The notes under the pieces were generated by a model. The model worked only from the letters and a program-made list of their open reading frames with translations, was not told the origin of the DNA and ran no database searches. A program made the translations under genes and the position numbers. A stretch of DNA of 64,000 nucleotides, taken from Lachnoclostridium sp. UBA5725. GTDB lineage: Bacteria > Bacillota > Clostridia > Lachnospirales > Lachnospiraceae. How positions within the stretch are numbered: position 1 is the first letter of the stretch; each line of letters opens with the position of its first letter. The stretch lies in assembly GCA_002419585.1 (NCBI GenBank), contig DIGJ01000024.1:62001-126000 (forward strand). Reading direction: 5' to 3'. Shown piece after piece: positions 35,470 to 44,555 of this stretch.

Positions 35470-37587
35470 CTATTTTGCACGGTTTGCAAGAAGTTTTTCC
35501 TGTACTGATTTAGGAACCTGCTCATATTTTTCAAAGAACATGGAATAGTTACCACGACCCTGTGTTCTAGAACGTAAGTCTGTGGAATATCCAAACATCT
35601 CTGACAATGGAACAAATCCTTTCACCATCTTACCGCCACCGATATCTTCCATACCTTCGATACGACCACGACGGGAGTTGATATCACCGATAACATCACC
35701 CATGTAATCTTCTGGCATCGTTACTTCCACTCTCATGATAGGCTCAAGAAGAACTGGATTTGATTTTGCCATCGCTTCTTTGAATGCCATAGAACCAGCA
35801 ATGTGGAATGCCATTTCAGAAGAATCGACTTCATGGTAAGAACCATCGTAAACGGTTGCGTGTACACCAACTACTGGGAATCCACCAAGGATACCAGCTT
35901 TGGTTGCTTCTTCGATACCTTCACCAACTGCTGGAATGTATTCTCTTGGAATAGCACCACCAACAACAGTAGAGTCGAATTTGAATAATTCTTCTCCATT
36001 GGCATCCATAGGCTCGAATTTAACTTTACAGTGTCCGTATTGTCCACGTCCACCAGACTGTTTTGCATATTTGCTATCAACTTCAACTGGTTTTGACATT
36101 GCTTCTTTGTAAGCAACCTGAGGTGCACCTACATTTGCTTCTACTTTAAATTCACGAAGAAGTCTGTCTACAATGATTTCAAGGTGAAGTTCACCCATAC
36201 CAGCGATAATTGTTTGACCAGTTTCCTGATCGGTGTGAGCACGGAATGTAGGATCTTCTTCTGCAAGTTTTGCTAAAGCTTCACCCATTTTACCCTGTCC
36301 AGCTTTTGTCTTAGGCTCGATAGCGAGCTCGATAACTGGTTCTGGGAATTCCATAGACTCAAGTATTACTGGATGTTGTTCATCACATATGGTATCACCA
36401 GTTGTAGTAAATTTGAAACCTACAGCAGCTGCGATATCTCCAGCGTAAACGCGATCAAGTTCCTGTCTCTTGTTAGCATGCATCTGAAGGATACGGCCAA
36501 CACGTTCTTTCTTATCTTTTGTTGCATTTAAAACGTAAGAACCAGAAGCGATAGATCCGGAATAAACACGGAAGAATGCTAATTTTCCTACAAATGGGTC
36601 AGCCATAATCTTAAATGCAAGAGCAGAGAAAGGCTCATCATCAGATGAATGTCTTTCCATTGGATTTCCATCAAGGTCTGTACCTTGAATAGCAGGAATA
36701 TCGGTAGGAGCAGGCATAAATTCTAAGACAGCATCAAGAAGCTTTTGAACACCCTTATTTCTGTAAGCAGTTCCACAACATACAGGAATAGCTTTACATT
36801 CGCAAGTAGCTGTTCTTAAGGCTTTCTTCAATTCTTCTACAGAAGGTTCTTCCCCTTCTAAATACATCATCATTAATTCATCATCTAATTCGCAGATTTT
36901 TTCTACTAATTCACCATGATAAAGTTCAGCATCATCTTTCATATCATCTGGAATAGCCTGAATTGAAATATCTTCACCTTTTTCATCGTTGTAGATATAA
37001 GCCTGCATTTCAAATAAATCAATGATTCCCTGGAAATCGTCTTCTTTACCAATTGGTAATTGAAGACAGATTGCATTTTTACCTAATCTTGTTTTAATCT
37101 GGTCTACAGCGCCATAGAAGTTAGCACCTAAGATATCCATCTTATTAATAAATGCCATTCTAGGTACATTGTAGGTATCAGCCTGACGCCATACGTTTTC
37201 TGATTGTGGTTCAACTCCACCTTTTGCACAGAAAACTCCTACTGCTCCGTCGAGTACACGAAGTGAACGCTCAACTTCTACAGTAAAGTCAACGTGTCCT
37301 GGAGTATCAATAATATTGATACGATGTTCAAGAGCACCTGGTGCAGTCTTGGTCTCTTTTTGTTGTGTCCAGTGACAAGTTGTAGCGGCTGATGTAATTG
37401 TGATACCACGTTCTTGCTCCTGCTCCATCCAGTCCATGGTAGCAGTTCCTTCATGAGTATCTCCAATCTTATAGTTAACACCAGTATAATAGAGGATACG
37501 CTCTGTTAATGTTGTTTTACCAGCATCAATATGAGCCATAATACCAATATTTCTGGTTCTCTCTAGTGGATAGTCTCTTCCAGCCAA
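35470..37587 (-). CDS. fusA: Elongation factor G
   Basis: The translocase EF-G, 705 residues from the TTG start at 37587, which has AAGGAGG eight bases upstream and yields the typical opening AGRDYPLERTRNIGIMAHIDAGKTT. An in-frame ATG 27 bases upstream overlaps the ribosome site. G1 AHIDAGKTT, G2 RGITITSAATT, G3 DTPGHVDF and G4 NKMD are intact. It is the third gene of the str operon, 176 bases after rpsG, and precedes tuf. Confidence 0.97.
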   Translation of the reverse strand: MAGRDYPLERTRNIGIMAHIDAGKTTLTERILYYTGVNYKIGDTHEGTATMDWMEQEQERGITITSAATTCHWTQQKETKTAPGALEHRINIIDTPGHVDFTVEVERSLRVLDGAVGVFCAKGGVEPQSENVWRQADTYNVPRMAFINKMDILGANFYGAVDQIKTRLGKNAICLQLPIGKEDDFQGIIDLFEMQAYIYNDEKGEDISIQAIPDDMKDDAELYHGELVEKICELDDELMMMYLEGEEPSVEELKKALRTATCECKAIPVCCGTAYRNKGVQKLLDAVLEFMPAPTDIPAIQGTDLDGNPMERHSSDDEPFSALAFKIMADPFVGKLAFFRVYSGSIASGSYVLNATKDKKERVGRILQMHANKRQELDRVYAGDIAAAVGFKFTTTGDTICDEQHPVILESMEFPEPVIELAIEPKTKAGQGKMGEALAKLAEEDPTFRAHTDQETGQTIIAGMGELHLEIIVDRLLREFKVEANVGAPQVAYKEAMSKPVEVDSKYAKQSGGRGQYGHCKVKFEPMDANGEELFKFDSTVVGGAIPREYIPAVGEGIEEATKAGILGGFPVVGVHATVYDGSYHEVDSSEMAFHIAGSMAFKEAMAKSNPVLLEPIMRVEVTMPEDYMGDVIGDINSRRGRIEGMEDIGGGKMVKGFVPLSEMFGYSTDLRSRTQGRGNYSMFFEKYEQVPKSVQEKLLANRAK

Positions 37588-37706
37588 GGATATTTCCTCC
37601 TTATTATAAATCAATCACTTGTTCATTTATATGCTTAAGCAGATTGCAAAAGCGAATGCATATTGCATCCGCCGCAAAAACATCTGCAAATTATCAGCGG
37701 TATTTA

Positions 37707-37731
37707 TTACCAACGATAATGTGCGAATGCC
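37707..37731. repeat. Duplicate of the rpsG 3' end
   Basis: A 25-base copy of the end of rpsG (37764-37788) including its stop codon, with two or three differences, lies 57 bases downstream of the gene end. The 33 bases between contain TTTCGCTTCGAAAC. Confidence 0.6.
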
Positions 37732-37763
37732 CAAAGGCTTTCGCTTCGAAACACAATCGGTTT

Positions 37764-38234
37764 TTACCAACGATAGTGAGCGAATGCCTTGTTTGCTTCT
37801 GCCATTTTGTGCATATCTTCTTTTTTCTTTACAGATGCGCCAGTGTTATTAAGTGCATCCATAATTTCGTTTGCTAATCTTTCTTCCTGCGTCTTCTCTC
37901 CTCTTTTACGAGAATAGGTAGTGATCCAACGAAGTGCTAGCGCTTGTCTTCTGTCTGGTCTAACTTCGATAGGTACCTGATAGGTAGCTCCACCGATACG
38001 TCTTGCCTTTACTTCAAGTACAGGCATGATATTGTTTAACGCTTCTTCAAACGCTTCAACAGCATCTTTTCCAGTTTTTTCAGCAACTCTTTCGAATGCT
38101 CCATAAACGATTTTCTGAGAAACACCTTTCTTACCATCTAACATAATGTTATTGATAAGTTTAGTAACAACCTTACTGTTGTATAGTGGATCTGCTAATA
38201 CGTCTCTTTTTTGTATATGTCCTTTACGTGGCAC
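37764..38234 (-). CDS. rpsG: Ribosomal protein S7
   Basis: A 156-residue S7, the assembly-initiating protein of the 30S head that contacts 16S rRNA. It has MPRKGHIQKRDVLADPLYNSKVVTKLINNIM at the start and RRIGGATYQVPIEVRPDRR, plus the typical end HKMAEANKAFAHYRW. AGGAGG lies before ATG. It is the second gene of the str operon, 171 bases after rpsL; the intergenic bases show no clear signal. Confidence 0.97.
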   Translation of the reverse strand: MPRKGHIQKRDVLADPLYNSKVVTKLINNIMLDGKKGVSQKIVYGAFERVAEKTGKDAVEAFEEALNNIMPVLEVKARRIGGATYQVPIEVRPDRRQALALRWITTYSRKRGEKTQEERLANEIMDALNNTGASVKKKEDMHKMAEANKAFAHYRW

Positions 38235-38405
38235 GTTACTTCCCTCCTTATTTAATTAAAAAATAATTCATCGGTACTCACAAAAATTAAGTGTCTCGCG
38301 CCTGGTTTAATCTATCTCTATAAAATCTATAAGGTAAAAATTAATCCGGCACTTTCATTAATTAGTGAAAATACAAACTTCACAATAATTAAAATCTTAT
38401 TTTAA

Positions 38406-38825
38406 TTATTTCGCTGCTTTTGGTCTCTTAGCACCATACTTAGATCTAGCTTGTCTTCTGTTAGCAACACCTGCTGTATCGAGTGTACCTCTAACGATGT
38501 GGTAACGAGTACCTGGTAAGTCTTTTACTCTACCACCACGGATAAGAACAACGCTATGCTCCTGTAAGTTATGTCCTTCACCTGGGATATAACTTGTTAC
38601 TTCGATACCGTTTGAAAGACGAACTCTGGCGATTTTACGAAGAGCTGAGTTAGGTTTTTTAGGTGTAGCTGTTCTAACTGCAGTACAAACACCTCTCTTT
38701 TGTGGTGAAGAAGTATCTGTTGACTTCTTATTTAAAGAGTTAAAGCTCTTTTGAAGTGCTGGAGAAGTTGATTTCTTCTCTACTGTTTGTCTTCCTTTTC
38801 TTACTAATTGGTTAAAAGTTGGCAT
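38406..38825 (-). CDS. rpsL: Ribosomal protein S12
   Basis: A 139-residue S12, part of the decoding centre and site of streptomycin resistance. The segment PKKPNSALRKIARVRLSNG carries the wild-type lysine, and EGHNLQEHSVVLIRGGRVKDLPG the second resistance loop. AGGAGGTG is upstream. It is the first gene of the str operon. Confidence 0.97.
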   Translation of the reverse strand: MPTFNQLVRKGRQTVEKKSTSPALQKSFNSLNKKSTDTSSPQKRGVCTAVRTATPKKPNSALRKIARVRLSNGIEVTSYIPGEGHNLQEHSVVLIRGGRVKDLPGTRYHIVRGTLDTAGVANRRQARSKYGAKRPKAAK

Positions 38826-38850
38826 TAATTTTCACCTCCTGGATTAAAAT

Positions 38851-38925
38851 AAGTTCTTATGAACTTTGGTTCTTGTTTTGCGCAATTTGCGCAATATAAT
38901 AGAGCACACATAAATGCGTACTCTA
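38851..38925 (-). promoter_or_regulatory. Structured str-operon leader with three hairpins
   Basis: Between the promoter and rpsL lie three dyads: TAGAG/CTCTA with inner pairs (38900-38925), two copies of palindromic TTGCGCAA (38878-38885 and 38887-38894), and AAGTTC/GAACTT (38851-38866). The first base pairs begin right after the -10 box. Function is unknown; they may be an attenuator or S7 operator-like structure. Confidence 0.5.
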
Positions 38926-38927
38926 TC

Positions 38928-38955
38928 ATTATATCATGGTCTTTTTAATTGTCAA
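38928..38955 (-). promoter_or_regulatory. Promoter of the str operon
   Basis: Minus strand: TTGACA (38950-38955), 16-base spacer, TATAAT (38928-38933) with extended TG. It lies about 100 bases before rpsL. Confidence 0.8.
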
Positions 38956-38988
38956 TTCTTTTTTAAACTTTCTACGAACTACGATTTT

Positions 38989-39480
38989 TTAAAATTCTAC
39001 TCCAGGAATCATCGTTCTTTTTCTTTTGCGGGTAAACACCTCCGCCGTGCTAAGATACTTATCAACCATAAGAACTACATAACTTTCTTTATATTTTGGT
39101 ACCTTCCAAATCGTAAGCGGAAACATATGAGTGATTATAATATCAGAACATATCTCATCAATATTGAAATATTTTCTGGCATTTCGCTCTGCTACTACGC
39201 CATGTGTAAACCCATGTGGTAGAAAGAATTCTTTTTTTCCGTCTCGATCTTTATCATGCCAATCATATAAGAACAAGTCATGAAGCAATCCGCCTATTGC
39301 ACATTGTTTCGCATTAAGACCTAGCTTCTTTGCTACTTTATAACTATAATAAGAAACATTTAAACAGTGTTCGTAGGTCGACGTATCCCCATGCTGTACG
39401 TATTTCTTCATTTCTTTTACAGCATCACTTTTTGCAAATTCTGTAATATAACTAATATATTCTTCATCAACATTATTCAA
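38989..39480 (-). CDS. HD-domain phosphohydrolase-like protein
   Basis: A 163-residue HD-superfamily protein. H38 in YEHCLNVS, H67D68 in GGLLHDLFLYDWH, and later H and D residues (HGFTHGV, ITHMFPLTIWK and LMVDKYLST) form the metal site. TTG at 39480 has AAGG upstream. Relatives act on nucleotides or nucleotide-linked phosphates, but substrate cannot be told. It lies just upstream of the str promoter and is followed by it; the CvpA gene precedes it by 83 bases, so it may be the last gene of that cluster. Confidence 0.82.
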   Translation of the reverse strand: MNNVDEEYISYITEFAKSDAVKEMKKYVQHGDTSTYEHCLNVSYYSYKVAKKLGLNAKQCAIGGLLHDLFLYDWHDKDRDGKKEFFLPHGFTHGVVAERNARKYFNIDEICSDIIITHMFPLTIWKVPKYKESYVVLMVDKYLSTAEVFTRKRKRTMIPGVEF

Positions 39481-39563
39481 TGGAATCGCCTTCTTTCTGC
39501 CTTCATTATAAAATCATATTATGCACTTGTCAATTACTCGCGCATATTTTGGCACATCTTCCA

Positions 39564-40208
39564 TTATAAGATAATTTTTCCAATTTGAAATAACAGATTA
39601 TTATTATAAATAAGTCCTAAGAATTCATTTTTGTTGATGCAAGATATAATGATCTGACCCAACGGAGTCGTACTAAAAATTGTAAGTACAATGCACCACA
39701 TCCATATCGTGATAAACCCACGTAACACACCTACTAAAATTCCCGCCGTCTTATTGAGCCCATTTAGAATCGGGAGCTTACTTATAATATCAAGGGTATA
39801 ACACAAATACCACAAAACCACAAAGACAATCAAGAATACAAGTACAAAGGATACTGCATTTACAATCCAGTTTGCCATCTGAACTTTTACATAGTCTTGT
39901 GTTTTTTTTACGGCAAGTTCTTTATAATCTTGCGCGGTATTATGATTCTTCAAGGATTCTTTTAATATATCCGGAAGTGTAATACTCTTTGTCTCCACCT
40001 TCTGGGTAACATAAGGTACAACTTTTTCATTTGATTTGATTGCATCACTCATTGTAGGACCTATAGCCGAAGCTGCTGCCAAGGCAATAATAAACGATAG
40101 CATACCGAATACCGTACGAATAAATCCTTCTTTTCTTCCCCTTAGACCATAGACAATTAAGGTGCCAATTACAAGAACCAGCACCCAGTTTATTTCATCT
40201 AATTTCAC
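39564..40208 (-). CDS. CvpA-family membrane protein
   Basis: A 214-residue integral membrane protein with four helices (about 8-22, 28-50, 105-140 and 145-180), matching the CvpA (colicin V production) family also found in Gram-positive envelope clusters. RGRKEGFIRTVFGMLSFIIALAAA is the N-terminal signature. It overlaps the DUF5711-like gene by four bases (ATGA-type). In other bacteria CvpA affects envelope integrity; a specific role here is unknown. Confidence 0.8.
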   Translation of the reverse strand: MKLDEINWVLVLVIGTLIVYGLRGRKEGFIRTVFGMLSFIIALAAASAIGPTMSDAIKSNEKVVPYVTQKVETKSITLPDILKESLKNHNTAQDYKELAVKKTQDYVKVQMANWIVNAVSFVLVFLIVFVVLWYLCYTLDIISKLPILNGLNKTAGILVGVLRGFITIWMWCIVLTIFSTTPLGQIIISCINKNEFLGLIYNNNLLFQIGKIIL

Positions 40209-41383
40209 GATTCCCTCTCCCCTGATAACTTGACCTGTTCGATATTCACATCATCAATGATAACATATTGGTTTTTTTCTTCCGTTGGTAATAAATATGC
40301 TATATTTTTATTAAAGGTATAATCCCACTTTACTTCACCATTAAAGCGCATGATTCGGCAAGACAAATCCGAGGTAAAAATAATATCCCTGTCAGAAAAA
40401 TAAACTTCATCATATTCATAGTCTATTTCTTCTTCTAAAACTTTCTTTCCCGACAGATCATAAATGAGCAACGTATTGTTATCCAGGATGAAACCGATAT
40501 ATTTGTCATTGCTCATTACACTTTTGATCGAATTATCAAAGGTTTCATTATAAATTTTGTCTGGTAACTCTTGCATGGAATAGAGTAAAAAGCCTTTTTC
40601 GCCATAAATGCACACAGTTTCATTATTAACAAATTCAACATTAGGACAAAGCTCCTGTCCCATGTCGACACCACCAACGATAAAATTGGACTTCGTTTTT
40701 CCTACATCACCAAGATTATAAAACGTCACCTTATTCTGCATGGTACCATTGTTGACTCCAAGAAAACTTGTCACCAGTTTTTTCCCATCTTCCGATAAGC
40801 TTATATCAACCGGATATCCATCTTCTTTTACATTGGTAGGAATCGTAAACAACAGTGAATTACTGGAATCAAACGGATTATAGATGTGAATTTCATTGGA
40901 ATCGGTATCTTCTACTACAAGAGCTGCCACACCTTGCTTCGCGATTTCTACTTGCGTAATAGGCAGCGTTTCTTCTATTAAAGTACCAGAATTGCTCCCA
41001 TTATAAACATAAGCTTCTTTCCCTCCAACGTCACCGATAATAACATATTCTCCACAGGCCCCCGCAACCGGATTATTCATTTCATAACTTCCGTTCCAAA
41101 GGATTTCACCTTCTGGCGTAATTCCTGATGCGCCATCGTGACTATACTTTAAAATCATTCCTTGGTAGGATTTATACTGAACTGAATTACTGTCCTGTCT
41201 TTCATTCGAAGTCATTACTTTGTAACTGTGATATTCTTTATTAATAATACTATTTACTATGTATGCAAATAATGCAATTGCTGCTATCGTACATAACGTC
41301 ACAGTAAAAGCTAGGGTCACCTTATGTTTTCTCTTCTCACGCTGTACACGCTTGCTTTGGTCTCTCTGCAATAAGCTTTCCAT
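40205..41383 (-). CDS. DUF5711-like membrane-anchored propeller protein
   Basis: A 392-residue protein with a basic N-terminus, one membrane helix (about residues 23-46) and a large outer part made of repeated beta strands, like a six- or seven-bladed propeller (GEILWNGSYEMNN, VDISLSEDGKKLVTSFLG, NDKYIGFILDNNTLLIYDLSGKK, and RIMRFNGEVKWDYTF). Resembles DUF5711. ATG 41383 has AAAGGTGAGG upstream and is preferred over 41428. It is in an operon with the LysM protein upstream and CvpA downstream. Confidence 0.68.
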   Translation of the reverse strand: MESLLQRDQSKRVQREKRKHKVTLAFTVTLCTIAAIALFAYIVNSIINKEYHSYKVMTSNERQDSNSVQYKSYQGMILKYSHDGASGITPEGEILWNGSYEMNNPVAGACGEYVIIGDVGGKEAYVYNGSNSGTLIEETLPITQVEIAKQGVAALVVEDTDSNEIHIYNPFDSSNSLLFTIPTNVKEDGYPVDISLSEDGKKLVTSFLGVNNGTMQNKVTFYNLGDVGKTKSNFIVGGVDMGQELCPNVEFVNNETVCIYGEKGFLLYSMQELPDKIYNETFDNSIKSVMSNDKYIGFILDNNTLLIYDLSGKKVLEEEIDYEYDEVYFSDRDIIFTSDLSCRIMRFNGEVKWDYTFNKNIAYLLPTEEKNQYVIIDDVNIEQVKLSGERES

Positions 41384-41451
41384 TCTTGCCTCACCTTTAT
41401 CTTTTTTCGTGAATATAGTATACTCCATATTTGCTGGAAGGACAATTACTT

Positions 41452-42687
41452 TTATGGAAGTTGAAGTTTTTGACCTGCAAAAATCATATCACTATCATCT
41501 ATTTTATTTAATTCTTGGATTTTGTCTACATAGTTGTATGTCTGATAAATCTTATAACTAATAGAAGCAAGTGTATCTCCTTCTTTTACTACATATTCCT
41601 TTGTCACGTTTGCACTTGCTGGTTTTGTTTCATTTTCCACTTCTTGTTTCACCGTTTCTTTTGGAGTTGTCTCGTCAACAGCATCCTCACTTGTTTCGTC
41701 TTCACTTGCTGTATCTTCAGAAGTATCTTGTGCTGCGTTGTTTGCATCTTTATTATCAGCATTTTCCTGTTCTGCATCACTGTCTTGTTCCGCATCTTTT
41801 GTGCCATCCGCATCTTTTGTTCCATCTACATCTTCTGTGACAGCCTCATCTTCTGCGACTGCCTCATCTTCTTCTGATTTGATCTGTTCTGTATTTCCAT
41901 CTATTTTCTCTACCTCAACGACGTTTTTCGCCTCGGTCTCGTCTTCATCCTCACTTAGATTACTCGATATCACATTAAGCGTCTGTTCCATATTTTTCAT
42001 CTTGTCATAATTGTCAAGCATAGTCGCCCCAATTACCAGCACAACGGCAGCCAGAAGTGTACTTGCTCCATACATAAGATTCATCATCTTCTTATCGTTC
42101 TTCTGTGGTTCTTTTTGCGCTATGATTTCACGCACCTTTACCATAGCATTATCTTTTACTTCTTCCTCTACTTTTGCCCCTGGATTGAGTTCGATCATAT
42201 AATTTTGCATTGCTTCATTTTTTTCATAATATATGTAATAACCCGTTTGTTTTTTCAGGTCTCCTAAACTATTGGCTAAGTAAAATGCCTCATCATTTTC
42301 TCCTTTATCGTATAAAAATAGAATTTTATTTTTTCCCTTAAAATTTTCTTCATGAATCCGACGGATTTCTTCGTCTATCTCTAAGACAACATCTTTGCGT
42401 ACCAATAGCCATCCCATAATCTCAAGATCTACAAAATGTTTTTTTACATTCTCATAGACCGCTGACCAGTCCTCATTATTTAGTGTAGTCGGATAACCAT
42501 ATGCAACATTTTTTACTCCCACCGCGCCGCTTATGTAAAAAATGTGATCGTCTCCTTCTTCCTCCTGCTTTCCTAAAAGTACTGCCATTCCTTCAATTTT
42601 TCTTGCATAGGTCATTACATAATCTTCTATATATATTCTTTTATTACCTTCGATTTGTCCAATCTGTCGAATATTTTTTGGCAACAT
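41452..42687 (-). CDS. Membrane protein with acidic linker and C-terminal LysM domain
   Basis: A 411-residue protein: a globular N-terminal domain (1-175) that superficially resembles a JAB/MPN fold (MAVLLGKQEEEGDDHIFYISGAVG) without the metal motif, one membrane helix (about 208-224), a highly acidic, low-complexity linker (about 245-350; runs like DADGTKDADGTKDAEQDSD), and a LysM domain at the end (EYVVKEGDTLASISYKIYQ...AGQKLQLP) that binds peptidoglycan. The topology implies a cytoplasmic sensor tethered to the wall. It opens the cluster with DUF5711 and CvpA-like genes. Confidence 0.78.
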   Translation of the reverse strand: MLPKNIRQIGQIEGNKRIYIEDYVMTYARKIEGMAVLLGKQEEEGDDHIFYISGAVGVKNVAYGYPTTLNNEDWSAVYENVKKHFVDLEIMGWLLVRKDVVLEIDEEIRRIHEENFKGKNKILFLYDKGENDEAFYLANSLGDLKKQTGYYIYYEKNEAMQNYMIELNPGAKVEEEVKDNAMVKVREIIAQKEPQKNDKKMMNLMYGASTLLAAVVLVIGATMLDNYDKMKNMEQTLNVISSNLSEDEDETEAKNVVEVEKIDGNTEQIKSEEDEAVAEDEAVTEDVDGTKDADGTKDAEQDSDAEQENADNKDANNAAQDTSEDTASEDETSEDAVDETTPKETVKQEVENETKPASANVTKEYVVKEGDTLASISYKIYQTYNYVDKIQELNKIDDSDMIFAGQKLQLP

Positions 42688-42947
42688 TATGACACCCTCC
42701 TCCTCTCAATATTAGTGCCATATTATCACAACGAAACATGTTTTTTTGTCATATACCGTTTCGACTCGTTACTTTTTTACTACCCCGAATGACGTTTTCT
42801 TTTATTCTTTTTCATAATCCGTCAAGTTTTATCTGTATTTCAACTTTTCTTGTAAAAATATGCGAAAAAAAATCTACTTACATTTGTAAATATTTCCACA
42901 AATAGGGAATACATATTAACAACATTGTCATGTGAGGAGTATTTAAT

Positions 42948-43511
42948 ATGGAGGAAGCAACAGTAAAAACATACAAACCAAGATACTATAATCCGAAAGA
43001 TAAAGGTTCAATCTATGAATTTTGCCACTCACTACGAGGATTTTTAAAAGAACCAAAAGAAAAAGACCAAGACATTGTGCTAGTCTGTATTGGGTCAGAT
43101 CGCGCAACAGGCGACTGTCTGGGTCCTTTAGTTGGATATAAGCTCTCCAAATTCCGCTATCCGAAATTGCACATTTACGGAACACTTGAATCCCCTGTGC
43201 ACGCAAAGAACTTATCCAGTGTTTTGTCCAAAATATCTCTTGCCTACGATAATCCTTTTGTCATAGCTGTTGACGCTTCCCTTGGTGTCGCAAGCCACAT
43301 AGGATATGTCACCCTAGGAGAAGGCTCTCTCTCCCCTGGCATCGGTGTTGATAAGGAACTCCCTTGTGTAGGGGATATTCACATTACCGGTATTGTCAAT
43401 CTTTCCGGAATGCTTAATCATATGCTTTTACAAACCACAAGACTCGATCAGGTTATGAATCTTGCAGATTTTATTTGTATCGGAATGAGGTACGCATTTG
43501 CACTTTGCTGA
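42948..43511 (+). CDS. yyaC: YyaC-family sporulation protein
   Basis: A 187-residue YyaC, a protein with a peptidase M63 (spore protease GPR)-like or hydrogenase-maturation-like fold, expressed in sporulation. Family sequence is seen in VLVCIGSDRATGDCLGPLVGYKL, YGTLESPVHAKNL, FVIAVDASLG and LSPGIGVDKELPCVGDIHITGIVN. TGAGGAG lies 9 bases before ATG. It is a single gene divergent from the LysM cluster, with its own terminator. It marks the organism as a spore-former. The bases 42688-42947 contain no other gene. Confidence 0.9.
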   Translation: MEEATVKTYKPRYYNPKDKGSIYEFCHSLRGFLKEPKEKDQDIVLVCIGSDRATGDCLGPLVGYKLSKFRYPKLHIYGTLESPVHAKNLSSVLSKISLAYDNPFVIAVDASLGVASHIGYVTLGEGSLSPGIGVDKELPCVGDIHITGIVNLSGMLNHMLLQTTRLDQVMNLADFICIGMRYAFALC

Positions 43512-43685
43512 TTTGTCAATTTGTTAATAAGAAATTTATAGTTTCTTTAGATTCCGTATGGGGTTTTACATTTTTTTTAGGAACTGTACACACTCTTGTC
43601 ATATTTGCCGGATATACTAATACTTGTAAGAGGTTTTCATACATTTGATTACTCTCCCCCTCTCATTAACCAAAATGATAAGAAG

Positions 43686-43711
43686 AAAAAGCCGTGGCCA
43701 GCGGCTTTTTT
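43686..43711 (+). terminator. Terminator downstream of yyaC
   Basis: A hairpin AAAAGCCG / CGGCTTTT with T residues after it, about 175 bases past the yyaC stop. The 300-base interval to the next gene holds nothing else certain. Confidence 0.75.
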
Positions 43712-43822
43712 TCTTTGTGACAATCGCACAGTCCTTATATTTGTCAAAATAATACAAAAAACTCTACAACATTTAAATCCTTCTTCATACTATATAGTAA
43801 AATAAATATTATGAGGCAAAAT

Positions 43823-44410
43823 ATGGATAATTGTAGAACGTGCAATAGAACACGTCAAAGTAATAATGTGATTCGCGTTGAGGATGCTTTCATCGAAGAA
43901 ATTTCGATATATAATAGAACTTCATATGTAACGATATCTTACGGCGTCATGGGTGATTTTTCCATGATTCATATGCAACTACTTGTATTAATTGTGAGTC
44001 AAGATACCATCATACGCAATCAATTTGGTCAAAATATGCCAGCACGAGACTTAAGAGAAGGCATGGTAATTGATGCAGAATTTTCATCTGCTATGACCAT
44101 GAGCATTCCGCCACAGGCAAGAGCTTTTCGAATTACGGTCAAACGCAACGAACGTTCTTCCATTGTCAGCGAAGGTCGGGTACTCAATGTTGATACCAGA
44201 AATAATTTTTTATACACCGGTTTTTCGAATGATATATCAAGTCTAAGGCGTTTTGTCATAACAAATTCAACAACCATTTGGAATAGGCGCGGAAAGCAAA
44301 TTCGTTTACGGGATTTAAGATTGGGCCAAATGGTAAGAGTGGAACATGCAACCTTTCAAACTCCAAGCATTCCACCTCAGACAACGGCATTTAGTGTTCG
44401 CATTATTTAA
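43823..44410 (+). CDS. Protein of two similar halves, unknown function
   Basis: A 195-residue protein with no recognised family. Two similar halves are visible: NQFGQNMPARDLREGMVIDAEFSS...SIPPQARAFRITV and NRRGKQIRLRDLRLGQMVRVEHAT...SIPPQTTAFSVRI, each a likely OB-like or SH3-like beta barrel. The N-terminus has CRTCNRTR, a possible metal site. ATG 43823 has GAGG six bases upstream; ATG 43811 lies inside that site. Upstream (43783-43798) the sequence CATACTATA resembles a sigma-E/sigma-K -10 box, suggesting but not proving sporulation expression. A strong terminator follows. Confidence 0.7.
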   Translation: MDNCRTCNRTRQSNNVIRVEDAFIEEISIYNRTSYVTISYGVMGDFSMIHMQLLVLIVSQDTIIRNQFGQNMPARDLREGMVIDAEFSSAMTMSIPPQARAFRITVKRNERSSIVSEGRVLNVDTRNNFLYTGFSNDISSLRRFVITNSTTIWNRRGKQIRLRDLRLGQMVRVEHATFQTPSIPPQTTAFSVRII

Positions 44411-44426
44411 AAATATTTCGGCAATT

Positions 44427-44470
44427 AAAAATTGTGGACCAAGGAAGCTACTTCTTGGTCCACAATTTTT
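44427..44470 (+). terminator. Strong terminator
   Basis: A hairpin with AAAATTGTGGACCAAG / CTTGGTCCACAATTTT, 16 pairs, and TTTTTC, immediately past the gene at 43823-44410. It could also act on the minus strand for the CAP gene's neighbourhood. Confidence 0.85.
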
Positions 44471-44555
44471 CTTCTTTGCGCAGAAGTTACGTTTCATTTT
44501 ATGCAAATGATTTTAAACCACTAAGGCTGGCAGTGCGAACTAAAAATGTACTTAA

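Noticed and set aside
41515..42010. Several plus-strand frames rich in Ser, Phe and His
   Set aside because: They are antisense to the acidic low-complexity linker of the LysM protein and lack start signals.
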